A stretch of 64,000 nucleotides of DNA from Candidatus Heimdallarchaeum endolithica. Lineage in GTDB: Archaea > Asgardarchaeota > Heimdallarchaeia > Heimdallarchaeales > Heimdallarchaeaceae. A model generated the notes under the pieces. The model worked only from the letters and a program-made list of their open reading frames with translations, had not been told where the DNA came from and did not search any database. The stretch is taken from the NCBI GenBank assembly GCA_021513715.1, contig CP084167.1, positions 2,493,174 through 2,557,173 of the forward strand, in the 5' to 3' direction. The position numbers and the translations under genes were made by a program. Positions 35,386-44,001 of this stretch are shown in pieces (positions within the stretch are counted from its first letter, which is position 1; each line of letters begins with the position of its first letter).

Positions 35386-36804
35386 TTAGAGTTGTTTGTA
35401 ATTAATAATCCTAACTGTTAATGGTTTCTTTGAAATATCTGCGATTCTAGCACCAATTATAAGTGAGATCCCTTTTGTATGAGCGATTTCAAGCAGTCTT
35501 TGTGTTACTACTCCATCAACAATCATTGTTTGAGCTTTTTCAATATCTTGTAGTTTATTGAAGATCTCTTTTACTGAACTTTTTAGTACAACATTATAAT
35601 CTTCGTCAAAAACAACTGCTTCAAATTGTTGTTTTATATCATTTATTGCTTTTTCTAGTTGTTCAGGGAGTCTTACTCTTCTTGTTACTCGTCTAGTGTA
35701 TTGTTGTCTTCCACTTTGTGAATAACTTCTTTGTTGCATAGTGCTTTGAGCGTATCCTCTTTGTTGTCTTCCACTTTGTGAATAACTTCTTTGTTGTCTT
35801 CCACTTTGTGAATAACTTCTTTGTTGATGCTGTCCTATTTGTTCCTTTTGAGGCATGTGTCTGTGATGAACTTCTTGTTCATCTCTTTTTTTACGTTTTT
35901 TTGGTTCCTCTTTCCTCTTTGTTTTTGCTTTGAATTCTGCAACAGTAGTCCCTTTATCGCTTCCTGTTAAGAATACTGCTTGCTGTATTGGAACTGCATT
36001 TTTCAGCGCTTTATGTATCTCTGCTTCTGTGAGATCTTCTACTTCTTTCCCTAGAGGAGCTCTTGCCACATAATTTATGTTAGCAACTTGAATTAGTTCT
36101 TTTAAAATTAGATCTGCCCCTCTGTCTCCATCAAGAAAAGCAGTTACTGTTTTATTTTTTATCAACTCTAATAATTTTTTAGGTATACTTGTTCCATTTA
36201 CTGCAATTGTGTTATCTATACCTACTTTCATTAGATTTATTACATCTGCCCTACCTTCTACCAAAATAACCTTGGATGATTTTTCAAATCCTGGTCCTGC
36301 GTTGAATTTCTCATCTGTTAAACGGACTACTGAAGATTCTTTTACCTTTTTTGATGATTCTTCAACTTCTCTCTGAATTGAAGCACTAAAAGGGCTTACT
36401 TTTTCATCCCATTGTCTAATAATCTCTGCAGCTCGATTTACAATTGCTTTTCTCTTTTTTATTCTTACATCAGTTATTTCATTTAGTTTTATTTCACAAT
36501 TGCAAGGTCCAACCCTGTCTACTGTCTCAAGAGTTGCTGCTAAAATTGCAGTTTCAGTCCTTGATAGACTAGAAGGGATGATAATTTCACCTGTAGTTAT
36601 TCCTTCTTTACTAGATATTTTTACATCAATTCTTCCAATTTTACCAGTTTTTTGTAATTCTCTAATATCTAATTCTTCACTAAGTAAACCATCTGTTTGG
36701 CCATACAATGCACCTATAATATCTGGTTTTTCTACTATTCCCACTACTCTAAAATTTGCATGTATCTCATATTTTGTCGTTGCTGTATCGGTTTTAGCAC
36801 CCAT
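35386..36804 (-). CDS. dnaG: Archaeal DnaG primase
   Basis: 472 residues from the third of three clustered ATGs; GAGATGATG upstream favours 36804. The N-terminal archaeal DnaG domain starts KYEIHANFRVVGIVEKPDIIGALYGQTDGL. A TOPRIM domain follows: VILVEGRADVINLMKVG and AFLDGDRGADLI supply the catalytic Glu and Asp residues. A low-complexity linker of Ser-Tyr-Ser-Gln-Ser-Gly-Arg-Gln-Gln-Arg repeats precedes a conserved C-terminal domain. Archaeal DnaG is a primase homologue and also an exosome subunit. Confidence 0.93.
   Translation of the reverse strand: MGAKTDTATTKYEIHANFRVVGIVEKPDIIGALYGQTDGLLSEELDIRELQKTGKIGRIDVKISSKEGITTGEIIIPSSLSRTETAILAATLETVDRVGPCNCEIKLNEITDVRIKKRKAIVNRAAEIIRQWDEKVSPFSASIQREVEESSKKVKESSVVRLTDEKFNAGPGFEKSSKVILVEGRADVINLMKVGIDNTIAVNGTSIPKKLLELIKNKTVTAFLDGDRGADLILKELIQVANINYVARAPLGKEVEDLTEAEIHKALKNAVPIQQAVFLTGSDKGTTVAEFKAKTKRKEEPKKRKKRDEQEVHHRHMPQKEQIGQHQQRSYSQSGRQQRSYSQSGRQQRGYAQSTMQQRSYSQSGRQQYTRRVTRRVRLPEQLEKAINDIKQQFEAVVFDEDYNVVLKSSVKEIFNKLQDIEKAQTMIVDGVVTQRLLEIAHTKGISLIIGARIADISKKPLTVRIINYKQL
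35701..35820. repeat. In-frame 30-bp tandem repeats in dnaG
   Basis: Four 30-bp units, with units 1, 3 and 4 identical and unit 2 diverged. They encode a ten-residue RSYSQSGRQQ-like repeat in the linker between the TOPRIM and C-terminal domains. Copy number may vary between strains. Confidence 0.8.
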
Positions 36805-36813
36805 TTTCATCAT

Positions 36814-37226
36814 CTCGTGTATCTTTTTTCTTAAGTAAGAATGGATACAGCGTTTCCTCTAACTCTCCCTACCTACTCTCTACAATAACATTAGTCAAAT
36901 TTGTTAAATCAATTTATACTACTTTATTTATTATGAATTATGATATTGTGATGTGATCGTGATGAGTCAGAGGATAGTTCTATCCATATTATTCTTGTTA
37001 TTATTTTGACTCAATATTTTTACTTATCATGTCTGAAGTTTGTTTCTAATATTTTATCAGACTTCATGACTAATTGCACATATAATATTAAAAAACTTAC
37101 CATACTGTACAAAGAGTAACAATTAAAACTCCAAAATGTTGACATTTTAGATTTAAGAGCTATTTAATGTGTTTTTTAATTTTACAGTTAAGAAAAAACT
37201 AAAAGAATGTTCAATTACTGTAAATT
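36814..37226. other. Intergenic region with nested inverted repeats
   Basis: A 410-base gap between divergent dnaG and hydrolase genes. It contains TGAGTCA (36963-36969) and TGACTCA (37007-37013) as an inverted pair enclosing a short palindrome GGATAG-TT-CTATCC at 36972-36985, followed by GTCTGA...TCAGAC. No ORF is supported. It may be regulatory or transcribed; I cannot assign it. Confidence 0.4.
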
Positions 37227-37883
37227 ATGAACAAATTTACTTCTCATTTCCTTCATCTGAGTGAAGATATCTCTCTTCATTATTTAAAGTTGGGAGAATC
37301 TAAAGATGTAATTATCCTAATTCACGGCGGAGATAGAAAATTCCAAAATGCACAATATTGGACACCTCTCTTTAATGATTTGTCAAATAGTTTTACAGTT
37401 TTCGCAATTGACCTTTTAGGACACGGCAAGTCAGTTCTTGGAGGATCTCTAGTGCAAAGTCAAAGAGCATCAATTGAAATACAAGTAAAGGCGTTGAAAA
37501 AGTTTAGTGATAAAATATTATTGAACTATGAAAAAAAGATCTGGGTGGGTCGATCCTATGGTGCAAATGTCGTTTTACACTTTGCACATAAATACCCGGA
37601 AATGGTGTCTCATTTATCTCTAATAGCTCCTGCTGTTTCTAGTCTTCTTGTTGAAAATATAAGTAATCTAGTAAAGAAAAAACCTTTAATGCTTTTTTGG
37701 GCAGAGAATGATCCAATTGTCCCCTTTTCCCATAATCATCTTTTCATTAAACATTTTACAAATTGTAAGTTAGTGGATGCAGGAGTTGTTTCATTCTCTG
37801 AAACAGAGAAATGGAAAGCTCATACTCCTGAGATTGAAAAAAAAGATTTGTTTGTCTCTAATTTTTTAGAATTTTTTCTTTAA
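37227..37883 (+). CDS. Alpha/beta hydrolase
   Basis: 218 residues. Oxyanion-side motif IHGGDR, then IDLLGHGKS, then nucleophile elbow GRSYG with Ser110. The acid is probably in WAENDPIVPF, and the base in the C-terminal KAHTPEI. No signal peptide. The substrate cannot be deduced. Confidence 0.85.
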   Translation: MNKFTSHFLHLSEDISLHYLKLGESKDVIILIHGGDRKFQNAQYWTPLFNDLSNSFTVFAIDLLGHGKSVLGGSLVQSQRASIEIQVKALKKFSDKILLNYEKKIWVGRSYGANVVLHFAHKYPEMVSHLSLIAPAVSSLLVENISNLVKKKPLMLFWAENDPIVPFSHNHLFIKHFTNCKLVDAGVVSFSETEKWKAHTPEIEKKDLFVSNFLEFFL

Positions 37884-37927
37884 CTCCTTTTTTACTAAAA
37901 AAAATAATAATAGGGGTTGATTGAAAA

Positions 37928-38431
37928 CTATACATATTCTATGTAGACTCCAGTACCCAATATTGATGAAACTGTTTGTACTAGTACTTCTTCTGATATT
38001 GGGAGCTTATTTTTGTATTTTTTACTAATCTCAACTTTGTATTCTTTGTCGCTAAAAGGAGGAATATATAAAACAGTAACATTTTGCACTGGTGTAGGGT
38101 CAATTAAGCTTTCTACTAGTTTTTTTGGATCATTTGTTTTTTTCAAGAATCGTATTTTTTTAGCAGCTATACTCTCCAATTCTAGCAAAACATAGTCTGA
38201 AGATAAAGTTGGGACATCTTGGCTTCGTACAACTAGGATTACTAAATCTTCTAATTCGATTGAAGAGTAAAAGTGAATATCATTAAGTTCTTTGTGTGTT
38301 TTGGCTAGATCTACTAGTAATTTTGAGATATCTATGTCTAAATCACTGATTTTTCCTTCTCTGTAAAGAACCTTACATTTTCTACATAGAGTATTTGTTT
38401 GAGCGTCAATACGACATATTGGAAGTTTCAT
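37928..38431 (-). CDS. Conserved archaeal protein with CxxC, possibly NusA-like KH relative
   Basis: 167 residues. The N-terminus PICRIDAQTNTLCRKCKVLYREG resembles archaeal proteins annotated as NusA-like KH proteins, with a short cysteine motif then a helix-rich part. The GxxG loop expected of a KH domain is not visible, so the call is weak. It is convergent with the hydrolase gene. Confidence 0.4.
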   Translation of the reverse strand: MKLPICRIDAQTNTLCRKCKVLYREGKISDLDIDISKLLVDLAKTHKELNDIHFYSSIELEDLVILVVRSQDVPTLSSDYVLLELESIAAKKIRFLKKTNDPKKLVESLIDPTPVQNVTVLYIPPFSDKEYKVEISKKYKNKLPISEEVLVQTVSSILGTGVYIEYV

Positions 38432-38674
38432 TCTACATCACGTATGGCAAATTATTAGTTCTAAATTTCAAGTTTTATTTAAAAAACTATTTATCATTTC
38501 AGATTTGATAAACAACTTTATATTTGTTTCAAATACATAGATTTCTGCTATATTTTGATTTTTTACTAATTTTATTGACTTAGTGTTAATTTTAACATTT
38601 ACTAAAAAGTTATACAAATATAATTGAGAACTAAAGATATTAAATTAATAGAAAGAAAGAATTAAGTTTTGTTA

Positions 38675-39772
38675 CTATATTAGTCCTCTTTCCATAAGCA
38701 CTCTAAATTCTTCAAGAGATAAACTCTCGCCGTTTTTATATTTTGTCAGAATAGCTTCAGCTCTTGAATCTAGAATTTCGTCTCTTATTTGTTTAGCTCT
38801 GATTTTCCTTTCTTTTCTTCGTGCTTTTAGCTCAATTCCTACTGTTTTTTGAAGTATTTTCATATCTTTTGTTATTGCATCTAGTTCTTTCTTTATTTCT
38901 TTAATCTTAGCGCTAATAGTTAATACTTCTGCGTGTAATGAGTCTGCTTCTTCTTTTGCCATTTTTGCCTCTTTTGTTGCTTCAACCATTCTCTTTTGAT
39001 GGACCTGGGATTGATTAGCTAGTGTAGTAACACTTGTGTGATATGTTTTAATTTCCATTTGCATTTGGCGAAGTTTGTTTTGCATTTCTTTGATTTCACT
39101 CTTTAATTCTCTAAAAATTTCTAGTTTCTCAAGCGCTCCACTTAATGCTTCTAACTGCTTAAGAGTTTCTCTTTCTTGATCTTTATCCAGAAAAGGAGTT
39201 GTTTCTAGTTTTCTTTCAATGGCTCTTATTTTTTCGCCTACTCTTCTATCTCTAGGAGCTCCAACATCTTTTATCTTTGAGGATAGTTCTAAAAGTCTGT
39301 TTTTGATCTTCTCTGCTTCTTCTTTCAGGATATCTCTCATTTGCTTTCTAACTTGCACTTCTTCGTTGATTTTGTCTCTTTTCTCTTTTTCACTTCTTGA
39401 TTCTTGGAAAAGTCTCTTTACAAGTTCGTTTTTCTCGTCTCGTAATTTTCTCTTTTCGCTTCTCTCTTCTAAAAGTTGGTGTAACTCATTAGAAAGCATA
39501 CTTCGTCTTTGTCTAAGATAGTTCAGTTTTTCCTTCTTTTCATCAAGACTGAGACCAGCAAAACGTGATTCTTCTTTTTGTTTTTGGTCTTCTTTTTGTT
39601 CTTCAGTATCTGATTTTGGGGTAGTTTGTTCTTGTTTCTGTTCTTGTACTTGTTCTTGTACTTGTTCTTGTACTTGTTCTTGCACCTGTTCTGGATTATC
39701 CTTGTTTTTCCCTGTTAATTCAGATTCACTCTCTTCCTCTTTGATATTAATATTTTCCTCGTTCGAGCTCAT
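38675..39772 (-). CDS. Archaeal coiled-coil protein, COG1340-like
   Basis: 365 residues. The N-terminal ~70 residues are low-complexity Glu/Gln with tandem EQVQ. A continuous coiled coil runs from about 75 to 330. The C-terminal AILTKYKNGESLSLEEFRVLMERGLI matches the ending typical of archaeal COG1340 proteins. The function of that family is unknown. It lies 88 bases downstream of eL40 on the same strand. Confidence 0.7.
   Translation of the reverse strand: MSSNEENINIKEEESESELTGKNKDNPEQVQEQVQEQVQEQVQEQKQEQTTPKSDTEEQKEDQKQKEESRFAGLSLDEKKEKLNYLRQRRSMLSNELHQLLEERSEKRKLRDEKNELVKRLFQESRSEKEKRDKINEEVQVRKQMRDILKEEAEKIKNRLLELSSKIKDVGAPRDRRVGEKIRAIERKLETTPFLDKDQERETLKQLEALSGALEKLEIFRELKSEIKEMQNKLRQMQMEIKTYHTSVTTLANQSQVHQKRMVEATKEAKMAKEEADSLHAEVLTISAKIKEIKKELDAITKDMKILQKTVGIELKARRKERKIRAKQIRDEILDSRAEAILTKYKNGESLSLEEFRVLMERGLI
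39641..39688. repeat. 12-bp tandem repeat encoding EQVQ
   Basis: Four copies of TTCTTGTACTTG (plus strand), the last with two changes, within the N-terminal tail of the coiled-coil gene. Confidence 0.75.
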
Positions 39773-39860
39773 TTGTCAGCACACTAGAAGTTCTAAATTC
39801 TTTTTTAGCAAAGAGTTTAACACTCTCTGCGACACAACCTTTGGATAAAGGAGATTATTA

Positions 39861-40019
39861 TTATTTCTTGTCAGATCGTCTCATACGTAGATTCTTTGAT
39901 CTACATTTTCTACATTTTTTTGCAGTTATCGGGTTAGTAGCTGAGCATTCTCTACAAACCTTTACATCCATCAGATGTGCTCGTGCTATTGCGCGATGTT
40001 CGGGATTAGTTACTGGCAT
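39861..40019 (-). CDS. rpl40e: Ribosomal protein eL40
   Basis: 52 residues, short enough to be missed by ORF cut-offs. Translation on the minus strand begins MPVTNPEHRAIARAHLMDVK, contains zinc ligands CREC (22-25) and CRKC (36-39), and ends RMRRSDKK. This is the archaeal eL40 sequence. AAAGGAG and AGGAG lie upstream of the ATG. The plus-strand ORF over the same bases is a shadow. Confidence 0.93.
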   Translation of the reverse strand: MPVTNPEHRAIARAHLMDVKVCRECSATNPITAKKCRKCRSKNLRMRRSDKK

Positions 40020-40268
40020 TTTTTTAAACTCCTATAATTCTCCTTTACGTGTCCTAATTTCTGCTCTGTGTTTGATATTAAAAAAATTTCTATCGGTGTC
40101 TTGAACTTTTGTCTAAAAGAGAATTTACCAAACAAAATTTAGTGTAAATGTTTCTTCATCTAGAAAAAGATTTGCCATTTATGAATCTATGTTTTAGAAA
40201 GACTAAAAAGTGATGGTGTTTTGAATTACTCAAAGCGGTTTAATAATTGTCGAATGGCGGTTATAACA

Positions 40269-41486
40269 ATGAATAAAACTATACAAGAAACGCTTAAATG
40301 GTTCGAAAATGAAATTTCTTCTGAACTTGCTAAACCCAGAAAAACTGCTTCTAAGCACCTTGATGTAATAAAAGACAGAGTAAACGATATTAAAGATACA
40401 TCTGAAAGGTTTGATTATAGTGATGTTAATGATCCTGATGTTTATCAAAATTATGCAACATCTATTTATAAGAAAACTTTAGCAAAAATGAATGAAATTG
40501 AGTTTCCAGAAGTGATTACATATAAAAATATTGAGGATTTTTATAGTAGAACTTTAAATATCCTTAATTCATATATTGAAATTTTAGCGAAATATTTGAC
40601 TTGGCTTAAAAGAGACCGTTCTTATAAAACTAGAGTTAAAAACTTAGATAGAGCTATTACTAGATTACAGCAAGAATTGTATAAGCTTAACACAAAGACA
40701 CTTGATGAATATTTAGAGTATGAAAAATATGAGAGTGTAATTGACGATTTAAACTATTTACAAGAATTAGTTAACAGAAAAAAAGAGATTGAAGATGAAA
40801 TTGAATCTCATAGAGATGATATTGAGCGATTAGAAAAAATGATCGCAGAAAAAGAACATGAAAAAGAAGAACTAGAAGGCCATCCTGGCTTTGCACAGCT
40901 AAAAGAAAATAAGACAAAACTTTCACAGATTGAAATTACAATCTCTTCCAAAGTTAATGAAATTAAAAAATTATGTTCGAAGATACTTAAGGCTGCTGAT
41001 TCAAGAAAAGTTGAACTTGATGATTATATACGAGAATTGATTAAATCCATTATCAAAAATCCACTGGAAGAACTTGTTAAGGAAGCTGATGGATATCCTG
41101 GAATTAAAAGCATGTTAAAAGAAATTAGAAAAATTAGTGATTCACCAAATATTCAAATGAAAAAAGAAAAACTAGAGAAAGCTTTTAACAATATGGAAGA
41201 AATTCTGAATGACAGCTTACTTGATTTACAAAAAGAAGCTAAATTTCTATTAAAGCAAACGCAAGCTATTGAAGAAAAATTTGCTGAATTAGAAATAGAC
41301 AGGAAAATAGCCAAATTAAAACGTGAAATTGAAGACCTAAAAATAGATAAAGATAGAATAACATTAGCCCAACGAAGAGAATTAGCTGAAATAAATAAAG
41401 AAGTGAAAAATCTTCATGAAGATTTAATGAAACGTATAGAAGAATACACTGGAAAGCAAGTAAACATTCTTTTAAACGCCATTTAA
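40269..41486 (+). CDS. Coiled-coil protein, unknown
   Basis: 405 residues from the ATG at 40269; an ATG at 40254 and a TTG at 40221 are alternatives. Helical throughout. A folded-looking N-terminal domain (about 1-145, with Trp and Tyr-rich helices) precedes coiled-coil segments at about 145-215, 290-330 and 345-390. No nucleotide-binding motif. It lies upstream of the roadblock/GTPase pair on the same strand, but a 166-base gap with its own repeats separates them. Confidence 0.6.
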   Translation: MNKTIQETLKWFENEISSELAKPRKTASKHLDVIKDRVNDIKDTSERFDYSDVNDPDVYQNYATSIYKKTLAKMNEIEFPEVITYKNIEDFYSRTLNILNSYIEILAKYLTWLKRDRSYKTRVKNLDRAITRLQQELYKLNTKTLDEYLEYEKYESVIDDLNYLQELVNRKKEIEDEIESHRDDIERLEKMIAEKEHEKEELEGHPGFAQLKENKTKLSQIEITISSKVNEIKKLCSKILKAADSRKVELDDYIRELIKSIIKNPLEELVKEADGYPGIKSMLKEIRKISDSPNIQMKKEKLEKAFNNMEEILNDSLLDLQKEAKFLLKQTQAIEEKFAELEIDRKIAKLKREIEDLKIDKDRITLAQRRELAEINKEVKNLHEDLMKRIEEYTGKQVNILLNAI

Positions 41487-41543
41487 TTCTGTTTTTTTCT
41501 TTTTTTATAAAAAAAGTATCTTGCAATTACCAACACAATTTTT

Positions 41544-41566
41544 AAATGATATAACTAAATGATATA
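41544..41566. promoter_or_regulatory. Direct repeat upstream of mglB-like gene
   Basis: AAATGATATA occurs twice (41544-41553 and 41557-41566) with a 3-base spacer. It could contain the TATA element and a regulator half-site pair. Confidence 0.4.
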
Positions 41567-41589
41567 CGATAGTAAACATAGAACAACAT

Positions 41590-41620
41590 TTAATATGTTT
41601 AACGTCATTTAGCATATTAA
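41590..41620. promoter_or_regulatory. 8-bp inverted repeat upstream of mglB-like gene
   Basis: TTAATATG and CATATTAA are separated by 15 bases, ending 32 bases before the roadblock ATG. It could be an operator or a 5' UTR hairpin. Confidence 0.4.
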
Positions 41621-41652
41621 GGATATGTAAATGTATTTGAGGAGAATCAACT

Positions 41653-41955
41653 ATGATTTCACAAAAACAATTTGAAGAAACTCTGAAAAAGTTGGAAAGC
41701 CATCCTAGTGTGAGGGGAGTTATTATAACAAGTAATGATGGTTTACCTATCTCTAGTACAAAAAATCTTTCAGTAGAAATGCGAGAAAATGTTTCAGCAT
41801 TAGTAGCTTCCTTAGTCGGAAGGGCTAAAGCTGTTGTTAGTGAACTAGAAGAAGGAGACTTGAATTTCTTTACTTTAGATACAACGAAGGGTGAGATTCT
41901 TGTCGCTCCAGAACAAGATTATGTGTTAATCGTTTTACGAAATAAGCAAAAATAG
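41653..41955 (+). CDS. Roadblock/LC7 protein, MglB-like
   Basis: 100 residues, the minimal roadblock size. The N-terminal helix [32 protein letters not shown] and the central helix [24 protein letters not shown] are typical, with a C-terminal strand [20 protein letters not shown] precedes the ATG. It is followed 68 bases later by an MglA-like GTPase, so it is probably its GAP or scaffold. Confidence 0.85.
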   Translation: MISQKQFEETLKKLESHPSVRGVIITSNDGLPISSTKNLSVEMRENVSALVASLVGRAKAVVSELEEGDLNFFTLDTTKGEILVAPEQDYVLIVLRNKQK

Positions 41956-42023
41956 AGTCACCATTAGTAGAAATTATATATAAAAGAAATAGGTTTCATT
42001 AAACAACGGAAGAGAGAGTTAGA

Positions 42024-42590
42024 ATGAGAAAAGATGCCTCAGGAAAGCAACACTTTAAGATAGTGTTTGTTGGACCTAGTTTAGCTGGAAAAACAACTTT
42101 ACTTAGAAGACTGCATTCTGATGTTACTGGCATAAAGAAGGGGGGATTAAATAGTATTGAAGACCCTTCTGGAAGAACAATATATTTTGATTTTTCTCCC
42201 TTTATGGCAACATCAAATGTTATTTTAGATATTTATACAGTAGCAGGACAAAAAAGGCATAGACATCAAAGAGCGTTGGTTTTGAAGGGTGTCGATGGTC
42301 TCTTATTTGTTGCTGACTCTTCAAGGGCAATGTTAGCCGATAATGTAGAGTCAGCTGAAGAATTAAAAAAAGAACTTGGAGATAAATTAAACAAAGAGAT
42401 TCCTTTAGTTATTGTTCTAAACAAACGTGACTTACCTGATGCAATGGACAAACGAGAGTTAATTGATGCTCTAAATCTTGGAACAAATCTACCAGTCTAT
42501 GAAACAATTGCAACAGAAGGTATCGGTGTTAAACGCGCTTTTCAGTCTCTAGCTAGAGAAGTATTATTGAAACAAGTTTATAATATGTAG
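42024..42590 (+). CDS. MglA-like small GTPase
   Basis: 188 residues. Walker A is GPSLAGKT at 17-24. The switch II region DIYTVAGQKRHRHQRALVLKGVDGLLFVADSS lacks the usual DxxG Asp and reads TVAGQ, the MglA hallmark (TVPGQ). The specificity motif is NKRDLPD, and G5 is ATEG. In bacteria MglA-GTP sets cell polarity with MglB; the archaeal equivalents are probably membrane or cytoskeleton regulators. There is no C-terminal prenylation cysteine. Confidence 0.9.
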   Translation: MRKDASGKQHFKIVFVGPSLAGKTTLLRRLHSDVTGIKKGGLNSIEDPSGRTIYFDFSPFMATSNVILDIYTVAGQKRHRHQRALVLKGVDGLLFVADSSRAMLADNVESAEELKKELGDKLNKEIPLVIVLNKRDLPDAMDKRELIDALNLGTNLPVYETIATEGIGVKRAFQSLAREVLLKQVYNM

Positions 42591-42611
42591 AAGCAATTGT
42601 TTCATAATAAG

Positions 42612-43952
42612 ATGAATTTAGAAAATAATTTTTTTGCTTTTTTTTTAGCATGTAAATATCGTTTTAAAAATTTAAAAGGAGAAAAACTTCATAATTATCA
42701 AGTAAATCGATTGAAAAAAATCGTGGCTTACAGTGTAAAAAACTCTCTTTTTTTTAAAAAGTATTATTCTAACTATGATATTAATAAAGTGTTTAGTTTA
42801 CCTACAGTAAATAAATACATAATGATGGAAAATTTGTCTGAATACAACACGGTAGGTTTTAAAAAAGAAGAATTAATCAATTTTTGTTTAGAAGTAGAAA
42901 AGTCTCGTGATTATTCTAAAAGATATAAAAACTATAACGTCGCCATGTCATCTGGTACTAGCGGAAATAAAGGAATAGTGATAACTAGTCCTAAAGAAGA
43001 ACGATATCTAAAAGCAGCTTTTTTTGCTCGATTTCCTTTTCCTAAAACTCTGAAGTTAAATATTGCTTTTATTTTAAGAGTAAGCACTCCTGCATTTAAC
43101 ATTAATAAATTTGGACAAAAACTTACTTATTTCAGTTTACTTGATCCTCTGGAAAAAATAGTAAATAACCTTAACTCGCTACAACCAAATATTTTATCTG
43201 CTCCTCCTTCAATGCTTAATCTTCTTGCAAGGGAGCTTAATGAAGGAAAGTTGCACATTAAACCAAAAAAAATTATCTCTTATGCTGAAATTCTCTATCC
43301 AGATATTAGACAGAAAGTTGAGGAAACTTTTGGAATTAGAATTGATGAAATTTATCAAGCTAGTGAAGGTCCAATTGCTATGAGCTGTAAACATGGTTCG
43401 TTACATATTAATGAGGACTTAGTAGCTGTACAAACTCTAAATAAGGACGATAGTCCAACAGAAAAAGGAGAACTTTGTCATCAACTTGTTGTATCTGATT
43501 TATATAAGACATCTCAACCAATAATCCGCTTTGAACTTAACGATATGATTAGAATAAGCGCAGAAAAATGTACTTGTGGCTCTGGATTTAGGGTAATTGA
43601 TGAAATTGTAGGACGAACAGATGATCTGCTAGTTGGTTTTAATTCTTCTACAGGGCAAGTGCAGTATATTTTCCCTGATTATATACGTAGAGCTATTATT
43701 TCTTCCTCAGAAAACGTGGTAGAATATCAAGCGATTCAAACAAGTAAAAATAGATTGGAAATTTCAATACAATTATCAAAAGATGAAGAAGAATTTCCCA
43801 ACATAAAAGAGATGATAAAAAGGGCTATAGAACAAGTTTTTGAAATTTATAATTGCGAAATTCCTAATGTAGTGGTGAAAATTAGCAAGTCTCAACTTCA
43901 CCCAGTTTCTAAGAAGTTAATACGAATTCAAAGGTCATTTTCTATTAGTTGA
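42612..43952 (+). CDS. PaaK/CapK-like adenylate-forming enzyme
   Basis: 446 residues from the ATG at 42612; TTG at 42597 overlaps nothing but lacks support. AMP-binding motifs are MSSGTSGNKGIVI, IYQASEGPI and FELNDMIRI, then a Cys-containing EKCTCGSGF, as in phenylacetate-CoA ligase or coenzyme F390 synthetase relatives. The likely reaction is acyl-adenylate formation with transfer to CoA or another acceptor. It follows the GTPase by 21 bases and precedes a membrane acyltransferase. Confidence 0.75.
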   Translation: MNLENNFFAFFLACKYRFKNLKGEKLHNYQVNRLKKIVAYSVKNSLFFKKYYSNYDINKVFSLPTVNKYIMMENLSEYNTVGFKKEELINFCLEVEKSRDYSKRYKNYNVAMSSGTSGNKGIVITSPKEERYLKAAFFARFPFPKTLKLNIAFILRVSTPAFNINKFGQKLTYFSLLDPLEKIVNNLNSLQPNILSAPPSMLNLLARELNEGKLHIKPKKIISYAEILYPDIRQKVEETFGIRIDEIYQASEGPIAMSCKHGSLHINEDLVAVQTLNKDDSPTEKGELCHQLVVSDLYKTSQPIIRFELNDMIRISAEKCTCGSGFRVIDEIVGRTDDLLVGFNSSTGQVQYIFPDYIRRAIISSSENVVEYQAIQTSKNRLEISIQLSKDEEEFPNIKEMIKRAIEQVFEIYNCEIPNVVVKISKSQLHPVSKKLIRIQRSFSIS

Positions 43953-44001
43953 AGTTTCTTTTTACTTTAAAACTTATATAGACGAGCATTATTTTCCTTT
44001 T

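Noticed and set aside
35701..35820. CRISPR-like repeats
   Set aside because: The units are contiguous with no spacers and are in frame inside dnaG.
36955..37020. C/D box small RNA (GTGATGA near 36959)
   Set aside because: No properly spaced D, C' and D' boxes were found.
39641..39688. Short tandem array as a possible non-coding satellite
   Set aside because: It is in frame and encodes EQVQ repeats in the tail of a coiled-coil gene.
39841..40104. Plus-strand 87-residue open frame
   Set aside because: It is the antisense shadow of the clear eL40 gene on the minus strand.
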